A DNA stretch of 64,000 bases from Polyangium sp. y55x31 (lineage in GTDB: Bacteria > Myxococcota_A > Polyangia > Polyangiales > Polyangiaceae): contig NZ_JARZHG010000056.1 of the NCBI RefSeq assembly GCF_029946505.1, positions 1-64,000 on the forward strand, read 5' to 3'. Made by a program: the position numbers and the translations under genes. How positions within the stretch are numbered: position 1 is the stretch's first letter; the number at the start of each line of letters is the position of its first letter. The notes below the pieces were generated by a model. That model was not told the DNA's origin, ran no database searches, and worked only from the letters and a program-made list of their open reading frames with translations. Shown here one piece after another: positions 24,307-32,606 of this stretch.

Positions 24307-25503
24307 TCAACCTTTCGCGACGGACGTGACGACGATCTCGATCGCCTTCGCGAAGTCCTCCGGGCCCGGCAGCAGGCTGACCACGAGAAACCCCTCGCGC
24401 TCCATGTCGAAGAAGTAGCCCGGATGCACGACGATGCCGTGATCGCGCACGAGCGTTTCAACCCAGGCGTCTTCGTCGCGCGTCCGCGGAACTTCGAGGA
24501 TCGCGTACCAGCCGCCGTCGGTGGGCAAGCGCCGGACCGCGGCGTCTTCGCCCGCCGCTGCGAGCGCGCGATCGAGCGCCGCGAGGTTTTCCGCCGTGCG
24601 CGCGCGGACGGGCCCTTGCACCGAGGCGCGCGCGGCGAGCAGCTCCGGGAGCGCGAGCTGCGCCGGCGTCGAGGCCGAGAGGTAGGTGTCCGCGACGAGC
24701 TCGAGCCGCGCGATCGCCTCGTCGCAAAGCGCGTCGGGGCCGTAGACGAGCGTCCAGCCGAGCTTGCATTGCGGCAAAAGCAGGCTCTTCGAGAGGCCGC
24801 CCAGCACGAACGTGAGCGCCTCACGCTCGCCCGCGAAGCTCGGGAGCCGATCCGCGGGCAAAACGCCGTGCGGATACTCGGCGAAGACCTCGTCCACGAT
24901 GAGCGCCATGCCGTGACGCGCGGCGATGCGCGAAACCTCGTCCGCCTCGTCGCGACGCACGTAGGTGCCCGTGGGGTTGTTCGGGTGCACGAGGACGATC
25001 GCGCGCGCGTGGCCGCGGGACTCTTCGGCGGCGCGATCGAGCGCGCCGAGATCGATCCGAAAACCTTCCTCGCGCACGAGCGGGTACGTGGCGAGCTCGA
25101 CGTCTTCGAGCCGGGCGAGGAACTCGAACAGAGGATACGAAGGCGCCGGGACGAGGACGCGATCCCCACGCTCGCAGAGCAGCTTGAAGAGCCACGTGTA
25201 CGCCTCGCTCGTGCTCGCGCTGAGGACGACGCGATCCTCACGAGCCGGCAAGCCGCGCTCGTGGAACGAAGCGGCGACGGCGGCGCGGGCCTTCGGGTGG
25301 CCGAGCGGAAGCGGGGCGTACGTTGTGCCGCGTGGATGGCCGAGCAGAGCGACGAGCGGCGTCGTGTCGACGATGCCGGCGCGCGTGGGGTTCGACTCCG
25401 TGAGATCGACGAGGTCGCGACCCGCGCGCTTTGCGTCGGCGAGCAGGGTGGTCAGCGGATTTTCGGTGCGATCCCAGTCGGTTCGCCGGGTGAAGCGGGC
25501 CAT
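24307..25503 (-). CDS. PLP-dependent aminotransferase, class I/II
   Basis: The 398-residue protein has the fold-type I signature: LTESNPTRAGI, VHPNNPTGTYV, the PLP-contacting VDEVFAEYP, and Lys239 in GGLSKSLLLPQCKLGW as the Schiff-base lysine. It transfers amino groups between an amino acid and a 2-oxo acid; the substrate cannot be fixed from the sequence. It heads the likely operon with the FAD monooxygenase and Rieske oxygenase. Together they could act on an amino-acid-derived compound. Confidence 0.9.
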   Translation of the reverse strand: MARFTRRTDWDRTENPLTTLLADAKRAGRDLVDLTESNPTRAGIVDTTPLVALLGHPRGTTYAPLPLGHPKARAAVAASFHERGLPAREDRVVLSASTSEAYTWLFKLLCERGDRVLVPAPSYPLFEFLARLEDVELATYPLVREEGFRIDLGALDRAAEESRGHARAIVLVHPNNPTGTYVRRDEADEVSRIAARHGMALIVDEVFAEYPHGVLPADRLPSFAGEREALTFVLGGLSKSLLLPQCKLGWTLVYGPDALCDEAIARLELVADTYLSASTPAQLALPELLAARASVQGPVRARTAENLAALDRALAAAGEDAAVRRLPTDGGWYAILEVPRTRDEDAWVETLVRDHGIVVHPGYFFDMEREGFLVVSLLPGPEDFAKAIEIVVTSVAKG

Positions 25504-25549
25504 GCGAGGCGCGGAGCTTGTCGCCGGGGCGCGCGGCGAGCAAGGACGC

Positions 25550-25608
25550 CGGGAAAAACGAAGGCCGGCCTCGCCTCCTTGTCTCCAAGGGTGACGAGCA
25601 GCCGGCCT
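25550..25608 (-). terminator. Intrinsic terminator after the chalcone-isomerase-like gene
   Basis: AGGCCGGC (25562-25569) and GCCGGCCT (25601-25608) form an 8-bp stem. Its loop holds a smaller stem (CCTTG/CAAGG, about 25577-25590). On the minus strand the stem is followed by TCGTTTTTCCC. Position and orientation fit termination of the gene ending at 25639. Confidence 0.6.
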
Positions 25609-25638
25609 ATTCGCGGAGCCTCGGGCGCCGCGTTTCGT

Positions 25639-26175
25639 TCACAGCTTGCTGATGAGCGCGTCGCCGAGCTTGGGCTGGTCGATCTTGCCGAACCAGATGG
25701 CCCAGACGCCCTTCATGAAGTCGACGCCCTCGACCGTCGCGCTGCCGCCGCCGCCGACCGTGACCGTCGTGGACTTCTTCGCCGCGTCGTACACGATCGA
25801 GATCTTGGAGTTCTCCTTGAGCTCGCGGGAGAAGGCGGCGAGGAACTTGTCGATCTTGCCCTTGTCCGCGTAGCCGTTCATGGCGAACGCGTCGCGCAGC
25901 GTCTGCACGACCTTCTCGTGGTCGACGTCGCGCTTCATCGTCCACTCGAACTTCTTGTCGATGTCGGCGTCGATCACGGCCTTCTTCGACTTCTCGACCG
26001 CGCCCTTGATGAAGTGCGAGATCTGGTAGACGTTCACGTCGACGAGGACCACGGTCTTCACGCGGGTCCCGGTGCCCGTGAGTTTCCAGTCCTCGGCGAA
26101 GGCGCCCGTGCCGAACAGGAAGAGAGCCGCGAGGATCGAGAGGAAGAGGGGAAGCTGTCGCCTACGAAGTTGCAT
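25639..26175 (-). CDS. Exported chalcone isomerase-like protein
   Basis: The ATG at 26175 follows a strong Shine-Dalgarno sequence (GGAGGT on the minus strand). The 178-residue protein has a signal peptide (to GAFA) and a body with KTVVLVDVNVYQISHFI, DIDKKFEWTMKRDVDHEKV and VEGVDFMKGVWAIWFG. These match the bacterial chalcone-isomerase-like family, where proteins are periplasmic and usually lack flavonoid isomerase activity. A ligand- or fatty-acid-binding role is possible. An intrinsic terminator follows. Confidence 0.85.
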   Translation of the reverse strand: MQLRRRQLPLFLSILAALFLFGTGAFAEDWKLTGTGTRVKTVVLVDVNVYQISHFIKGAVEKSKKAVIDADIDKKFEWTMKRDVDHEKVVQTLRDAFAMNGYADKGKIDKFLAAFSRELKENSKISIVYDAAKKSTTVTVGGGGSATVEGVDFMKGVWAIWFGKIDQPKLGDALISKL

Positions 26176-26270
26176 CGCGCTGACCTCCGCCGATGGGGGT
26201 GGTGGCTTTCGTGACCGCCCCGGGCCGCAAAACGCGTGCGCGGGCTGCCGGAATGACCCACGGCCTTCGT

Positions 26271-26305
26271 TTGACGTGAAACCATGAGAAGCCACGCAAC
26301 GTCAA
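26271..26305. promoter_or_regulatory. Inverted repeat in divergent control region
   Basis: TTGACGT (26271-26277) and ACGTCAA (26299-26305) are perfect inverted copies 21 bases apart. They lie in the 239-bp gap between the chalcone-isomerase-like gene and the MoaD-like gene. The spacing would suit a dimeric regulator on two turns of DNA. No good -10 box accompanies either TTGACG. Confidence 0.3.
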
Positions 26306-26414
26306 GCGACGAATTTCCAAGGATGTTCGTGACGGGATGCGTCAAAGGTCCAGCCGAGGAAAAACCTCGCATGCGTCGAAGGCGCGCGTTGCGGTGTGCT
26401 GGTAGGTTTGCCGC

Positions 26415-26675
26415 GTGGTGACCATCGAGCTCTACGGCGTGGCCCGGCTGCGCGCCGGTCGCGAGGTGATCGAGGTCGACGCGCGCTCGCTCGGCGATGC
26501 GCTCGTGGCCCTCGGCGCCGCGTGCCCAGCGCTCGAACGCGTCATCGTCGCGGGCGGACGTCTCGCGCCGGGATGGCTCGTGGCCTTGAACGGCGCGCAG
26601 ATCACGGCCGATCTAGCGACGCCGCTCGGCGAGGGGGACGTCGTGGTGCTGGTGTCCGCGGACGCAGGCGGTTAG
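26415..26675 (+). CDS. MoaD/ThiS-family sulfur-carrier protein
   Basis: The 86-residue protein has a beta-grasp (ubiquitin-like) pattern: VTIELYGVARLRAGREVIEV, GWLVALNGAQI, GDVVVLVSADAGG. It ends in the Gly-Gly that MoaD-like proteins need for adenylation and thiocarboxylation. It lies 9 bases before an aldehyde:ferredoxin oxidoreductase gene. That pairing is common and is taken to mean sulfur supply for its tungstopterin cofactor. The start is GTG at 26415. Confidence 0.85.
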   Translation: MVTIELYGVARLRAGREVIEVDARSLGDALVALGAACPALERVIVAGGRLAPGWLVALNGAQITADLATPLGEGDVVVLVSADAGG

Positions 26676-26684
26676 AAACCGAGC

Positions 26685-28523
26685 ATGGGGCGCGGCGGTT
26701 ATTTCGAGCGATACCTGCGCGTCGACCTCGGTCGCCCGAGCGCCGAGCACGTGCCGCTCGACGAGACGACGCGGCGCGCCGTCGTCGGCGGGGTCGGGCT
26801 CGGCGCGCTCCTGCTCACGCGCGAGACGCCGCCGGGCTTTGATCCGCTCGGGCCCGAGGCCGCGCTCGTGCTCGCGTTCGGGCCGCTCGTGGGCACGCCG
26901 CTCACGACCTCGGCGAAGCTCGCGTTCGTGGCGAAATCACCGCTCACGGGGCGCATCTCGGACGGGCTCTCGTCGTCGTCGTTCGCCATCGCGGGCAAAC
27001 GCGCGGGGCTCGATGCGATCGTGCTCGTCGGAGAGGCCGCGGAGCCGTCGATCGTGCTCGTCGACGAGGAGGGCGCGGAGGTCGTGCCTTGTCCCGAGCT
27101 GTGGGGGCGTGATTTTACAATTTCGGAGGCGAGCGAGCGGCTCGGGAAGGCGTATCCAGAGCATCGATTCGCGGTGATCGGGGTCGCGGGCGAGCGGCTC
27201 GTGCGGTATGCGGGCATCGCGAACGAGGGGCGTCATGCGGGGCGCGGCGGGCTCGGCGCGGTGCTCGGGGCGAAACGCGTGAAGGCGATCGGCGTGCGAG
27301 GGAGCCGGCCCGTGCCGCTCGCGGATGCGGAGGCGACGCTCGGGATCGCGAAGGATCTGGCCCGCCGATCGCTTGGACCTGCAACGGAAAAATATCGAGC
27401 GCTCGGGACGGTGGCGAACCTCTCGACGTTCAACCGGCTCGCGGCGCTGCCGACGCGTAATTTTCAGGCGAGCACGTTCGAGGAGGCGCGGAAGATCGAA
27501 GGCGAGGCGCTGCACGAGACGCGCGCGCAAGGCCGGGGCTCGTGCAAGAGCTGCACGATCGGCTGCGAGCATTTCTTCGAGGTTCGTCCGGGGCAGCGGC
27601 CCGTCAAAATGGAGTACGAGAACCTGTTCGCGCTCGGGCCGCTCTGCGGGATCGGGGATCCCGAGGTGGTCTTGCGGGCGTCGTCGGCGTGTGACGAGCT
27701 CGGGATCGACACGATCTCGGCGGGCGGGACGATCGCGTTCGCCATGGAGTGCGCCGAGCGAGGCCTCTTCCCTGCGGGTCCGCTCGCCGAGGAGGCGCGG
27801 GATCTGCGGTTCGGCGCGGGCGAGCGGATGCTCGTGTTGCTCGAGGACATCGCGCGAAGGCGGACGCCGCTCGGGCGTTTGCTCGCGGAGGGGAGCCGGC
27901 GCGCGGCGGAGATCGTGGGCGGGGAGGCGCCGTCGTTCGCGCCGCACGTGAAGGGGATGGAGATCCCGGGCTACGAGCCGCGGGCGCTGCAAACGATGGC
28001 GCTCGGGTTCGCCGTGGGGACACGCGGCGCGGACCACAACCGGAGCGGGGCGTACGAGGCGGATTTTTCGGGGAAGGTGAATCGGTTCGAGGCGAGCGAG
28101 GAATCGGCGGCGCACGCCGTGGCGGCGGAGGATCGGGCGGCGGTGATGGATGCGCTGATCCTGTGCAAGTTCCTGCGTCGGGCGATGGAGGATTTTTTCG
28201 GGGAATCGGCGGAGATGCTGCGAGCCGTGACGGGGCTGCCGTTCGAGGCAGAGGAGCTCGTGCGCGTGGGCGGGCGGATCACGCTCGTGCGGCGGCTGTT
28301 CAACGAGCGCGAGGGGTGGACGCCCGCGGAGGACACGCTGCCCGCGCGGTTCTTCGAGGAAAAATTGCCGGGAGGTGCCGCGAAGGGCGCGGGGATCGAT
28401 CGCGAGGGGTTCGCCCGCTCGATAAAGGCGTATCATGCGCGGCGCGGCCTCGACGAACGCGGGTTCGTCCCGGCGGAGGTCGCGCGGGACATGGCGTCCC
28501 TGATCCGGGGGAAGAACCGATGA
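26685..28523 (+). CDS. Tungsten-type aldehyde:ferredoxin oxidoreductase
   Basis: The 612-residue protein matches the full length of archaeal AOR. It has the N-terminal domain (RYLRVDLG, GGVGLGALLL), the pterin-binding segments, and an [4Fe-4S] site with Cys287, Cys290 and Cys294 (CKSCTIGC) plus Cys494 (ILCKF). The near-identical cysteine spacing to Pyrococcus AOR supports an active enzyme. AORs oxidise aldehydes to acids with ferredoxin, or run in reverse, using a tungsten-bispterin cofactor. The gene sits between the MoaD-like gene and a GH13 gene whose ATG overlaps its TGA stop. The enzyme is oxygen-sensitive in known cases, which is notable in a presumed aerobe. Confidence 0.93.
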   Translation: MGRGGYFERYLRVDLGRPSAEHVPLDETTRRAVVGGVGLGALLLTRETPPGFDPLGPEAALVLAFGPLVGTPLTTSAKLAFVAKSPLTGRISDGLSSSSFAIAGKRAGLDAIVLVGEAAEPSIVLVDEEGAEVVPCPELWGRDFTISEASERLGKAYPEHRFAVIGVAGERLVRYAGIANEGRHAGRGGLGAVLGAKRVKAIGVRGSRPVPLADAEATLGIAKDLARRSLGPATEKYRALGTVANLSTFNRLAALPTRNFQASTFEEARKIEGEALHETRAQGRGSCKSCTIGCEHFFEVRPGQRPVKMEYENLFALGPLCGIGDPEVVLRASSACDELGIDTISAGGTIAFAMECAERGLFPAGPLAEEARDLRFGAGERMLVLLEDIARRRTPLGRLLAEGSRRAAEIVGGEAPSFAPHVKGMEIPGYEPRALQTMALGFAVGTRGADHNRSGAYEADFSGKVNRFEASEESAAHAVAAEDRAAVMDALILCKFLRRAMEDFFGESAEMLRAVTGLPFEAEELVRVGGRITLVRRLFNEREGWTPAEDTLPARFFEEKLPGGAAKGAGIDREGFARSIKAYHARRGLDERGFVPAEVARDMASLIRGKNR

Positions 28524-29983
28524 TCCTTGGTGATACGAGCGTCCACAGCCCGGCCCTGTACGAGATCTTCGCGCGCATGTGGCTCCACGATCTCGGGCGC
28601 GCGGCGGGCGCGCGCGTCACGCTCGCGGACGTGCCCGACGGGGAGCTCGATCGGCTGGCCCGGCTCGGCTTCGATTACGTGTACCTGATGGGCGTGTGGA
28701 CGCTCGGCGCGGTGGGGCCGAAGATCGCGCGGGAGACGCCGGGTTTGCGCGCCGAATACGAGCGGGCGCTGCCCGATCTCGGGCCGGCGGACGTGATCGG
28801 ATCGCCGTTCGCGGTGGCGCGGTACGCGGTCGATCCGTCGCTCGGCGGGGACGAGGCGCTCGCAGCGCTACGGGAGAGGCTCCGGGCGCGGGGGATCGGG
28901 CTCCTGCTCGATTTCGTGCCGAACCACCTGGCGCGGGATCATCACTGGATCACGGAGCGGCCGGAGCTCTTCGTCAGGGAGGCGAACGGGCAGATCGCCT
29001 GCGGAAAGGATCCGTATTTCCCGCCGTGGACCGATACGGCGCAGCTCGATTTCCGCGTGAAGGAGACGCGGCAAGCGTCGATCGAGACGCTCCTCGACGT
29101 CGCTTCGCGGTGCGACGGCGTGCGGTGCGACATGGCGATGCTCGTGCTCTCGGACGTGTTTCGGCGGACGTGGGCGCACGCGCGGCGGGCCGCGGGGACG
29201 CGGGAGGCCGAGGGCGAGTTCTGGGCCGAGGCGATCGACGCGGTGCGGGAACGACATCCGAATTTCGTGCTGCTCGCCGAGGCGTACTGGGACCTCGAAT
29301 GGCGGCTGCAGACGCTCGGGTTCGATTACACGTACGACAAGAGCATGTACGATCGGCTGCTGCACGGGTCGGCAAGCGCGGTGCGCGGGCATCTGAGCGG
29401 GTCGTTCGATTATCAGGCGCGCTCGGCGCGATTTCTGGAGAATCATGACGAGCCGCGGATAGCGTCTGCGCTGCCGCCCGATCGGAGGAAGGCGGCCACG
29501 GTGCTGCTCGGGACCGCGCCGGGGATGCGGTTTTTCCACGAGGGGCAGCTCGAAGGGCGGAAGATCCGGGCGCCGGTGCAGCTCGCGCGGCGCGCGGACG
29601 AGCGCGTGGACGAGGCGAGCATCGCGTTTCACCGGTCGCTCTTCGAGGCGATGAAGCTCGACGTCCTCCGGCGCGGACGCTTCGCGCTGCTGCCGCCGCA
29701 CGCGGTCGGGCCGGGGAGCACGAGCTTCGAATCGTTCGTCGCGTATCGCTGGGATTCGCGGACGAGCGCCGTGATCGTCGCGGTGAACTTCGGCCCGTCG
29801 CGGGCGCAATGCAGGCTGGCGCTGGATCTCGCGGGGATCGCCGGGAGGAACGTGCTGCTCGTCGATCGCATCGGGGGTGAGGAATATCGGCGCAGCGGGG
29901 ACGAGCTGCTCGACGATCGGCGCGGGCTCTACGTGGAGCTGCCGGCCTACGGGGCGCATCTGTTCGAGGTCAAAAAGAGGTGA
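28520..29983 (+). CDS. GH13 alpha-amylase-family glycosidase
   Basis: The ATG at 28520 overlaps the AOR stop codon (ATGA). The 487-residue protein has the four GH13 motifs: LLLDFVPNH, VRCDMAM with nucleophile Asp204, LLAEAYW with acid/base Glu254, and FLENHDEPR with Asp310. There is no signal peptide, so it acts in the cytosol on alpha-glucans or related sugars. A beta-sandwich C-domain follows (about 390-487). Coupling to AOR is unexpected and may indicate sugar breakdown feeding aldehyde oxidation, which is inference. Confidence 0.92.
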   Translation: MILGDTSVHSPALYEIFARMWLHDLGRAAGARVTLADVPDGELDRLARLGFDYVYLMGVWTLGAVGPKIARETPGLRAEYERALPDLGPADVIGSPFAVARYAVDPSLGGDEALAALRERLRARGIGLLLDFVPNHLARDHHWITERPELFVREANGQIACGKDPYFPPWTDTAQLDFRVKETRQASIETLLDVASRCDGVRCDMAMLVLSDVFRRTWAHARRAAGTREAEGEFWAEAIDAVRERHPNFVLLAEAYWDLEWRLQTLGFDYTYDKSMYDRLLHGSASAVRGHLSGSFDYQARSARFLENHDEPRIASALPPDRRKAATVLLGTAPGMRFFHEGQLEGRKIRAPVQLARRADERVDEASIAFHRSLFEAMKLDVLRRGRFALLPPHAVGPGSTSFESFVAYRWDSRTSAVIVAVNFGPSRAQCRLALDLAGIAGRNVLLVDRIGGEEYRRSGDELLDDRRGLYVELPAYGAHLFEVKKR

Positions 29984-29985
29984 CG

Positions 29986-30648
29986 ATGAGTGCATTCGTC
30001 CCGCCGCCCGAGGCGCCCCCGGGGCAAGAGCCGAGACGAACGCGGCGTATTCTGCGGTGCGAGGCGTGCTGGCTGCCGCCATCCTTGTGCATTTGCGAAA
30101 AACTCGCGCCGATGGCCGTGCGGACGCAGCTCGTCTTGCTCGTGCATCACCTGGAGCGGTTCAAGAGCTCGAATACCGGGCGGCTCGTGGCGCGGATGGT
30201 TCCCGAGACGATCGTGCGCGTGCACGGCGATCCGAGCCGCGAGCCCGCGATGCCCTTGCCCGAGGGGCGCGTGCTCGTGTTGTTCCCGGACGCGGAGGCG
30301 CGTGTACTCTCGGCGGATCTCGTGGAGGGAGAGCGCGCCATTTTGATGGTGCCCGACGGGACGTGGGGGCAAGCGCGGCGCATCTCGCGGCGGGATCCGG
30401 ACGCGCAAAAAGCCCTGACGGTAAAACTTCCGGAGGGACAAACCACACGATTCGGGGCGCTCCGGCGCAGCGAGCGCGAGGGGACGATGTCGACGATGGA
30501 GGCGGTGGCGCGGGCGCTCGGAATCCTGGAGGGGCCCGAGGTCGAGGCGCGGATGATGCAGGCGTTCGAGGCGTTCCTGGAGCGGACGGTGTATGTCCGG
30601 GCGAACGCCTCGCGCGTGGCGATGGAGAATCCGCGGGGCGGGCGGTAA
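29986..30648 (+). CDS. DTW-domain tRNA-uridine aminocarboxypropyltransferase
   Basis: ATG 29986 follows GAGG with 5 bases between; a GTG at 29980 overlapping the upstream stop is an alternative. The 220-residue protein has N-terminal zinc-type cysteines (CEACWLPPSLCIC), an HHLERFKSSNTGRL segment and the DTW-type motif PDGTWGQAR. Members such as TapT/YfiP transfer the 3-amino-3-carboxypropyl group of SAM to uridine in tRNA (acp3U). It ends the tight four-gene series that begins with the MoaD-like gene. Its stop codon abuts that of the convergent gene at 30649. Confidence 0.88.
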   Translation: MSAFVPPPEAPPGQEPRRTRRILRCEACWLPPSLCICEKLAPMAVRTQLVLLVHHLERFKSSNTGRLVARMVPETIVRVHGDPSREPAMPLPEGRVLVLFPDAEARVLSADLVEGERAILMVPDGTWGQARRISRRDPDAQKALTVKLPEGQTTRFGALRRSEREGTMSTMEAVARALGILEGPEVEARMMQAFEAFLERTVYVRANASRVAMENPRGGR

Positions 30649-31455
30649 TCAGCGGGGTTTTGCGAAGATGGTGCCCGCGGCGCGGCGGGAGAGCTTTTGC
30701 CATTTCGCATAAGCGGCCACGGCGCGATCACGAATGGAGGTAGGCGGCGCGTGTTCGCCGATCGCACGGACGACGGCGTCGAGGACGTATCCCTCGGGGG
30801 CCATGAGCGAGCGGGTCATGAGCAACGTCTCCGAGCCCGCGGCGCGCAAGGCGGGGCCGAAATAAGGCTCGGAGTCGCAGGCCAGGACGAACGAGGGAAT
30901 GGCGCGGCCGCGCGAATCGGCGCCGGGCGACGGTGGGAGACGCACGCCGTCCATGAGGCGGTTGTGGCCCGCGTAGCCGGCGACGGTGATGCTGACTTCC
31001 CGTTCTTTGCCGGCATCGTGGAATCGAATGCGTCCGCCGCGGGTCGCGAGGCGCCAGAACGTTTCGACGGCGCGGTCGATGGAATCGCCGTGGTAGGCGT
31101 CGAGGACGACGATTTGTTCGAGGGTTTCCCCGGGTTTGCCGCCGAAAGGCTCCGCCGAGACGAGGCGGCGGTAGACCACGCGTTCGAGGCGCGGGCCGTC
31201 GGCAGGGAGGACGTCGATGCGGGTAAAACCGCTCTTCTTGCGGTCGAAGTAGCGGCGATGGCCGAAGGCGGCGCCCCAGTAGAGGTTCGTGTCGAGGCGG
31301 TCGGGGTCGCCGGCGACGTTGCTGCCGCAATCGATCTGGTCATTCGAGCATAAAGGGACGATGACCTGGACGACGAGCGGTTCGGCCGCCTGGGCCGAGG
31401 CGGCAGCGAGGAGGATGGCGGCGAGGACGAGGAGGACGTGGAGGGATCGAAGCAT
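30649..31455 (-). CDS. Secreted protein of unknown function
   Basis: The 268-residue protein has a clear signal peptide (MLRSLHVLLVLAAILLAAASAQA). The mature part contains VQVIVPLCSNDQIDCG, NLYWGAAFGHRRYF and VLDAYHGDSIDRAVETFW, and an SFVLACDSEPYFGP segment. I do not recognise a named family. The two N-terminal cysteines could form a disulfide. It stands alone on the minus strand. Confidence 0.8.
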   Translation of the reverse strand: MLRSLHVLLVLAAILLAAASAQAAEPLVVQVIVPLCSNDQIDCGSNVAGDPDRLDTNLYWGAAFGHRRYFDRKKSGFTRIDVLPADGPRLERVVYRRLVSAEPFGGKPGETLEQIVVLDAYHGDSIDRAVETFWRLATRGGRIRFHDAGKEREVSITVAGYAGHNRLMDGVRLPPSPGADSRGRAIPSFVLACDSEPYFGPALRAAGSETLLMTRSLMAPEGYVLDAVVRAIGEHAPPTSIRDRAVAAYAKWQKLSRRAAGTIFAKPR

Positions 31456-31579
31456 GGTGCTGTCCCCTATCGGCGGAGCCGGGCGAAGTGTGACGACGCG
31501 GGTTCAGCTCTTCATGCTGGCATCGTTCCCCAGGGCCCGTGTCAGGTACCAATAGGTCCTCGAGCAATTCACGCAGCCG

Positions 31580-31900
31580 CTACGTGGCCGATGTCAGCTT
31601 CAAGCCGACGATCGACACGACGAGGAGCACGACGAAGACGATGCGCAGCGGAGGCATCGCCTCATCAAAGAGGACGACACCGCCGATGACAGCACCGACC
31701 ACGCCGATGCCGACCCAGACCGCGTACGCGGTGCCGATCGGAAGCGTGCGCGCGGCTCGTGCGAGCGAGACCATGCTCGCGACGATGGCAGTCCCGGTGA
31801 TGATGCTCGGAACTGGGCGCGTGAAGCCCTGCGTGTACTTGAGCCCGAGCGACCAGACGACTTCGAGAACACCCGCGAGGATCAGGAAAAACCAGGCCAT
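31580..31900 (-). CDS. gdx: Small multidrug resistance exporter, Gdx/SugE type
   Basis: The 106-residue protein has four membrane segments and the SugE/Gdx signature: LEVVWSLGLKYTQGF with Glu13, PIGTAYAVWVGIGVVGA and the end VGLKLTS. Glu13 couples proton entry to export in this family. Gdx members export guanidinium; EmrE-like members export quaternary ammonium drugs. The GLKYTQGF and WxGIGxxGA segments favour Gdx. No canonical guanidine riboswitch was found upstream. The surrounding 1 kb has weaker third-position bias than its neighbours, so this gene may be a later arrival. Confidence 0.92.
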   Translation of the reverse strand: MAWFFLILAGVLEVVWSLGLKYTQGFTRPVPSIITGTAIVASMVSLARAARTLPIGTAYAVWVGIGVVGAVIGGVVLFDEAMPPLRIVFVVLLVVSIVGLKLTSAT

Positions 31901-32237
31901 GGAACACCTCCACGGCCCGTCGTTCCTTCCTGGTACGGGTCGCCCTCGTCAGGGCTCGAATGAGCAACGAAGACTTTAGCCGCCCAAGTTCCTCAGGGCA
32001 ACCCGGCGTGCGCCCGGCTACCGCGCCGGGGCCGTGGCTGGAACGTCGATCTTGCGGATGCCCGAGCGCCTGCACGGCGGCCACGCGCTTTCGAGTGGCT
32101 CGGTATGGATGTCCATGCCGGCCGGCACGACGCCGAGAGCGAGGCCAGGAGGAGCATGCGCAGGGCCGCCGCACAGAGCGATGCATGGTCCCGCGGAGGT
32201 GCGCGACGAGCCGACGTTGTGGGACGTGGGACCCGTT
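31901..32237. other. 337-bp gap with a possible degenerate lipoprotein gene
   Basis: No intact gene is convincing here. On the minus strand a frame beginning at 32157 encodes MLLLASLSASC, a lipoprotein-signal-like start preceded by a weak Shine-Dalgarno sequence. After about 12 codons the G/C-rich third-position pattern moves to another frame, which reads PAGMDIHTEPLESAW and stops at 32018. This would fit a small lipoprotein gene broken by a one-base shift, or chance. The part next to 31900 is the upstream region of the SMR gene. Confidence 0.25.
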
Positions 32238-32534
32238 TCAGCGCGATTCCAACCATAACTTTTCTCTCTCGGCGTCCGAGCCCACCCACTCTTCGAGACC
32301 GAGCGCTTGTTCGAAGAGATCGTACGTGCTCGTGCCTTCGGGGGTCGTGCTTGCGAGCCAGTGCGTGACGCCGTTCTTCTCGTACCGGAGGTGCGGCCGC
32401 TCCTCTCGGATGGCATCGTCGAGCGGGCTTGGCCCGTCGGCGACCCGATCGAGCGCTCCCCAGAGCGCGGCGAGCCGATCCGGGCTGAGCACACGTACCT
32501 TTCGACCGGGCGTCTTCACGAAGAACGGGATCAT
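32238..32534 (-). CDS. Small hypothetical protein
   Basis: The 98-residue frame has typical third-position G/C and a natural protein composition (RLAALWGALDRVADG, HLRYEKNGVTHWLAST, YDLFEQALGLEEWVG). There is no signal peptide, membrane segment or recognised domain. An AAGAG sequence precedes the ATG. It diverges from the gene at 32607 with 72 bases between. It could also be a fragment of a larger ancestral gene. Confidence 0.5.
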   Translation of the reverse strand: MIPFFVKTPGRKVRVLSPDRLAALWGALDRVADGPSPLDDAIREERPHLRYEKNGVTHWLASTTPEGTSTYDLFEQALGLEEWVGSDAEREKLWLESR

Positions 32535-32606
32535 TGCTCTTGGTTGCGTCCATCACCTCCACATTGCTCCCCGTTCTGCTCCCATGATACCGTCCCGGTC
32601 CCTCCC

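Noticed and set aside
31901-31990. Possible guanidine-II riboswitch before the Gdx-like gene (two ACGA motifs on the minus strand)
   Set aside because: The ACGA motifs are not closed by proper stems (G-G mismatch next to the first, no stem around the second), so the known fold cannot form.
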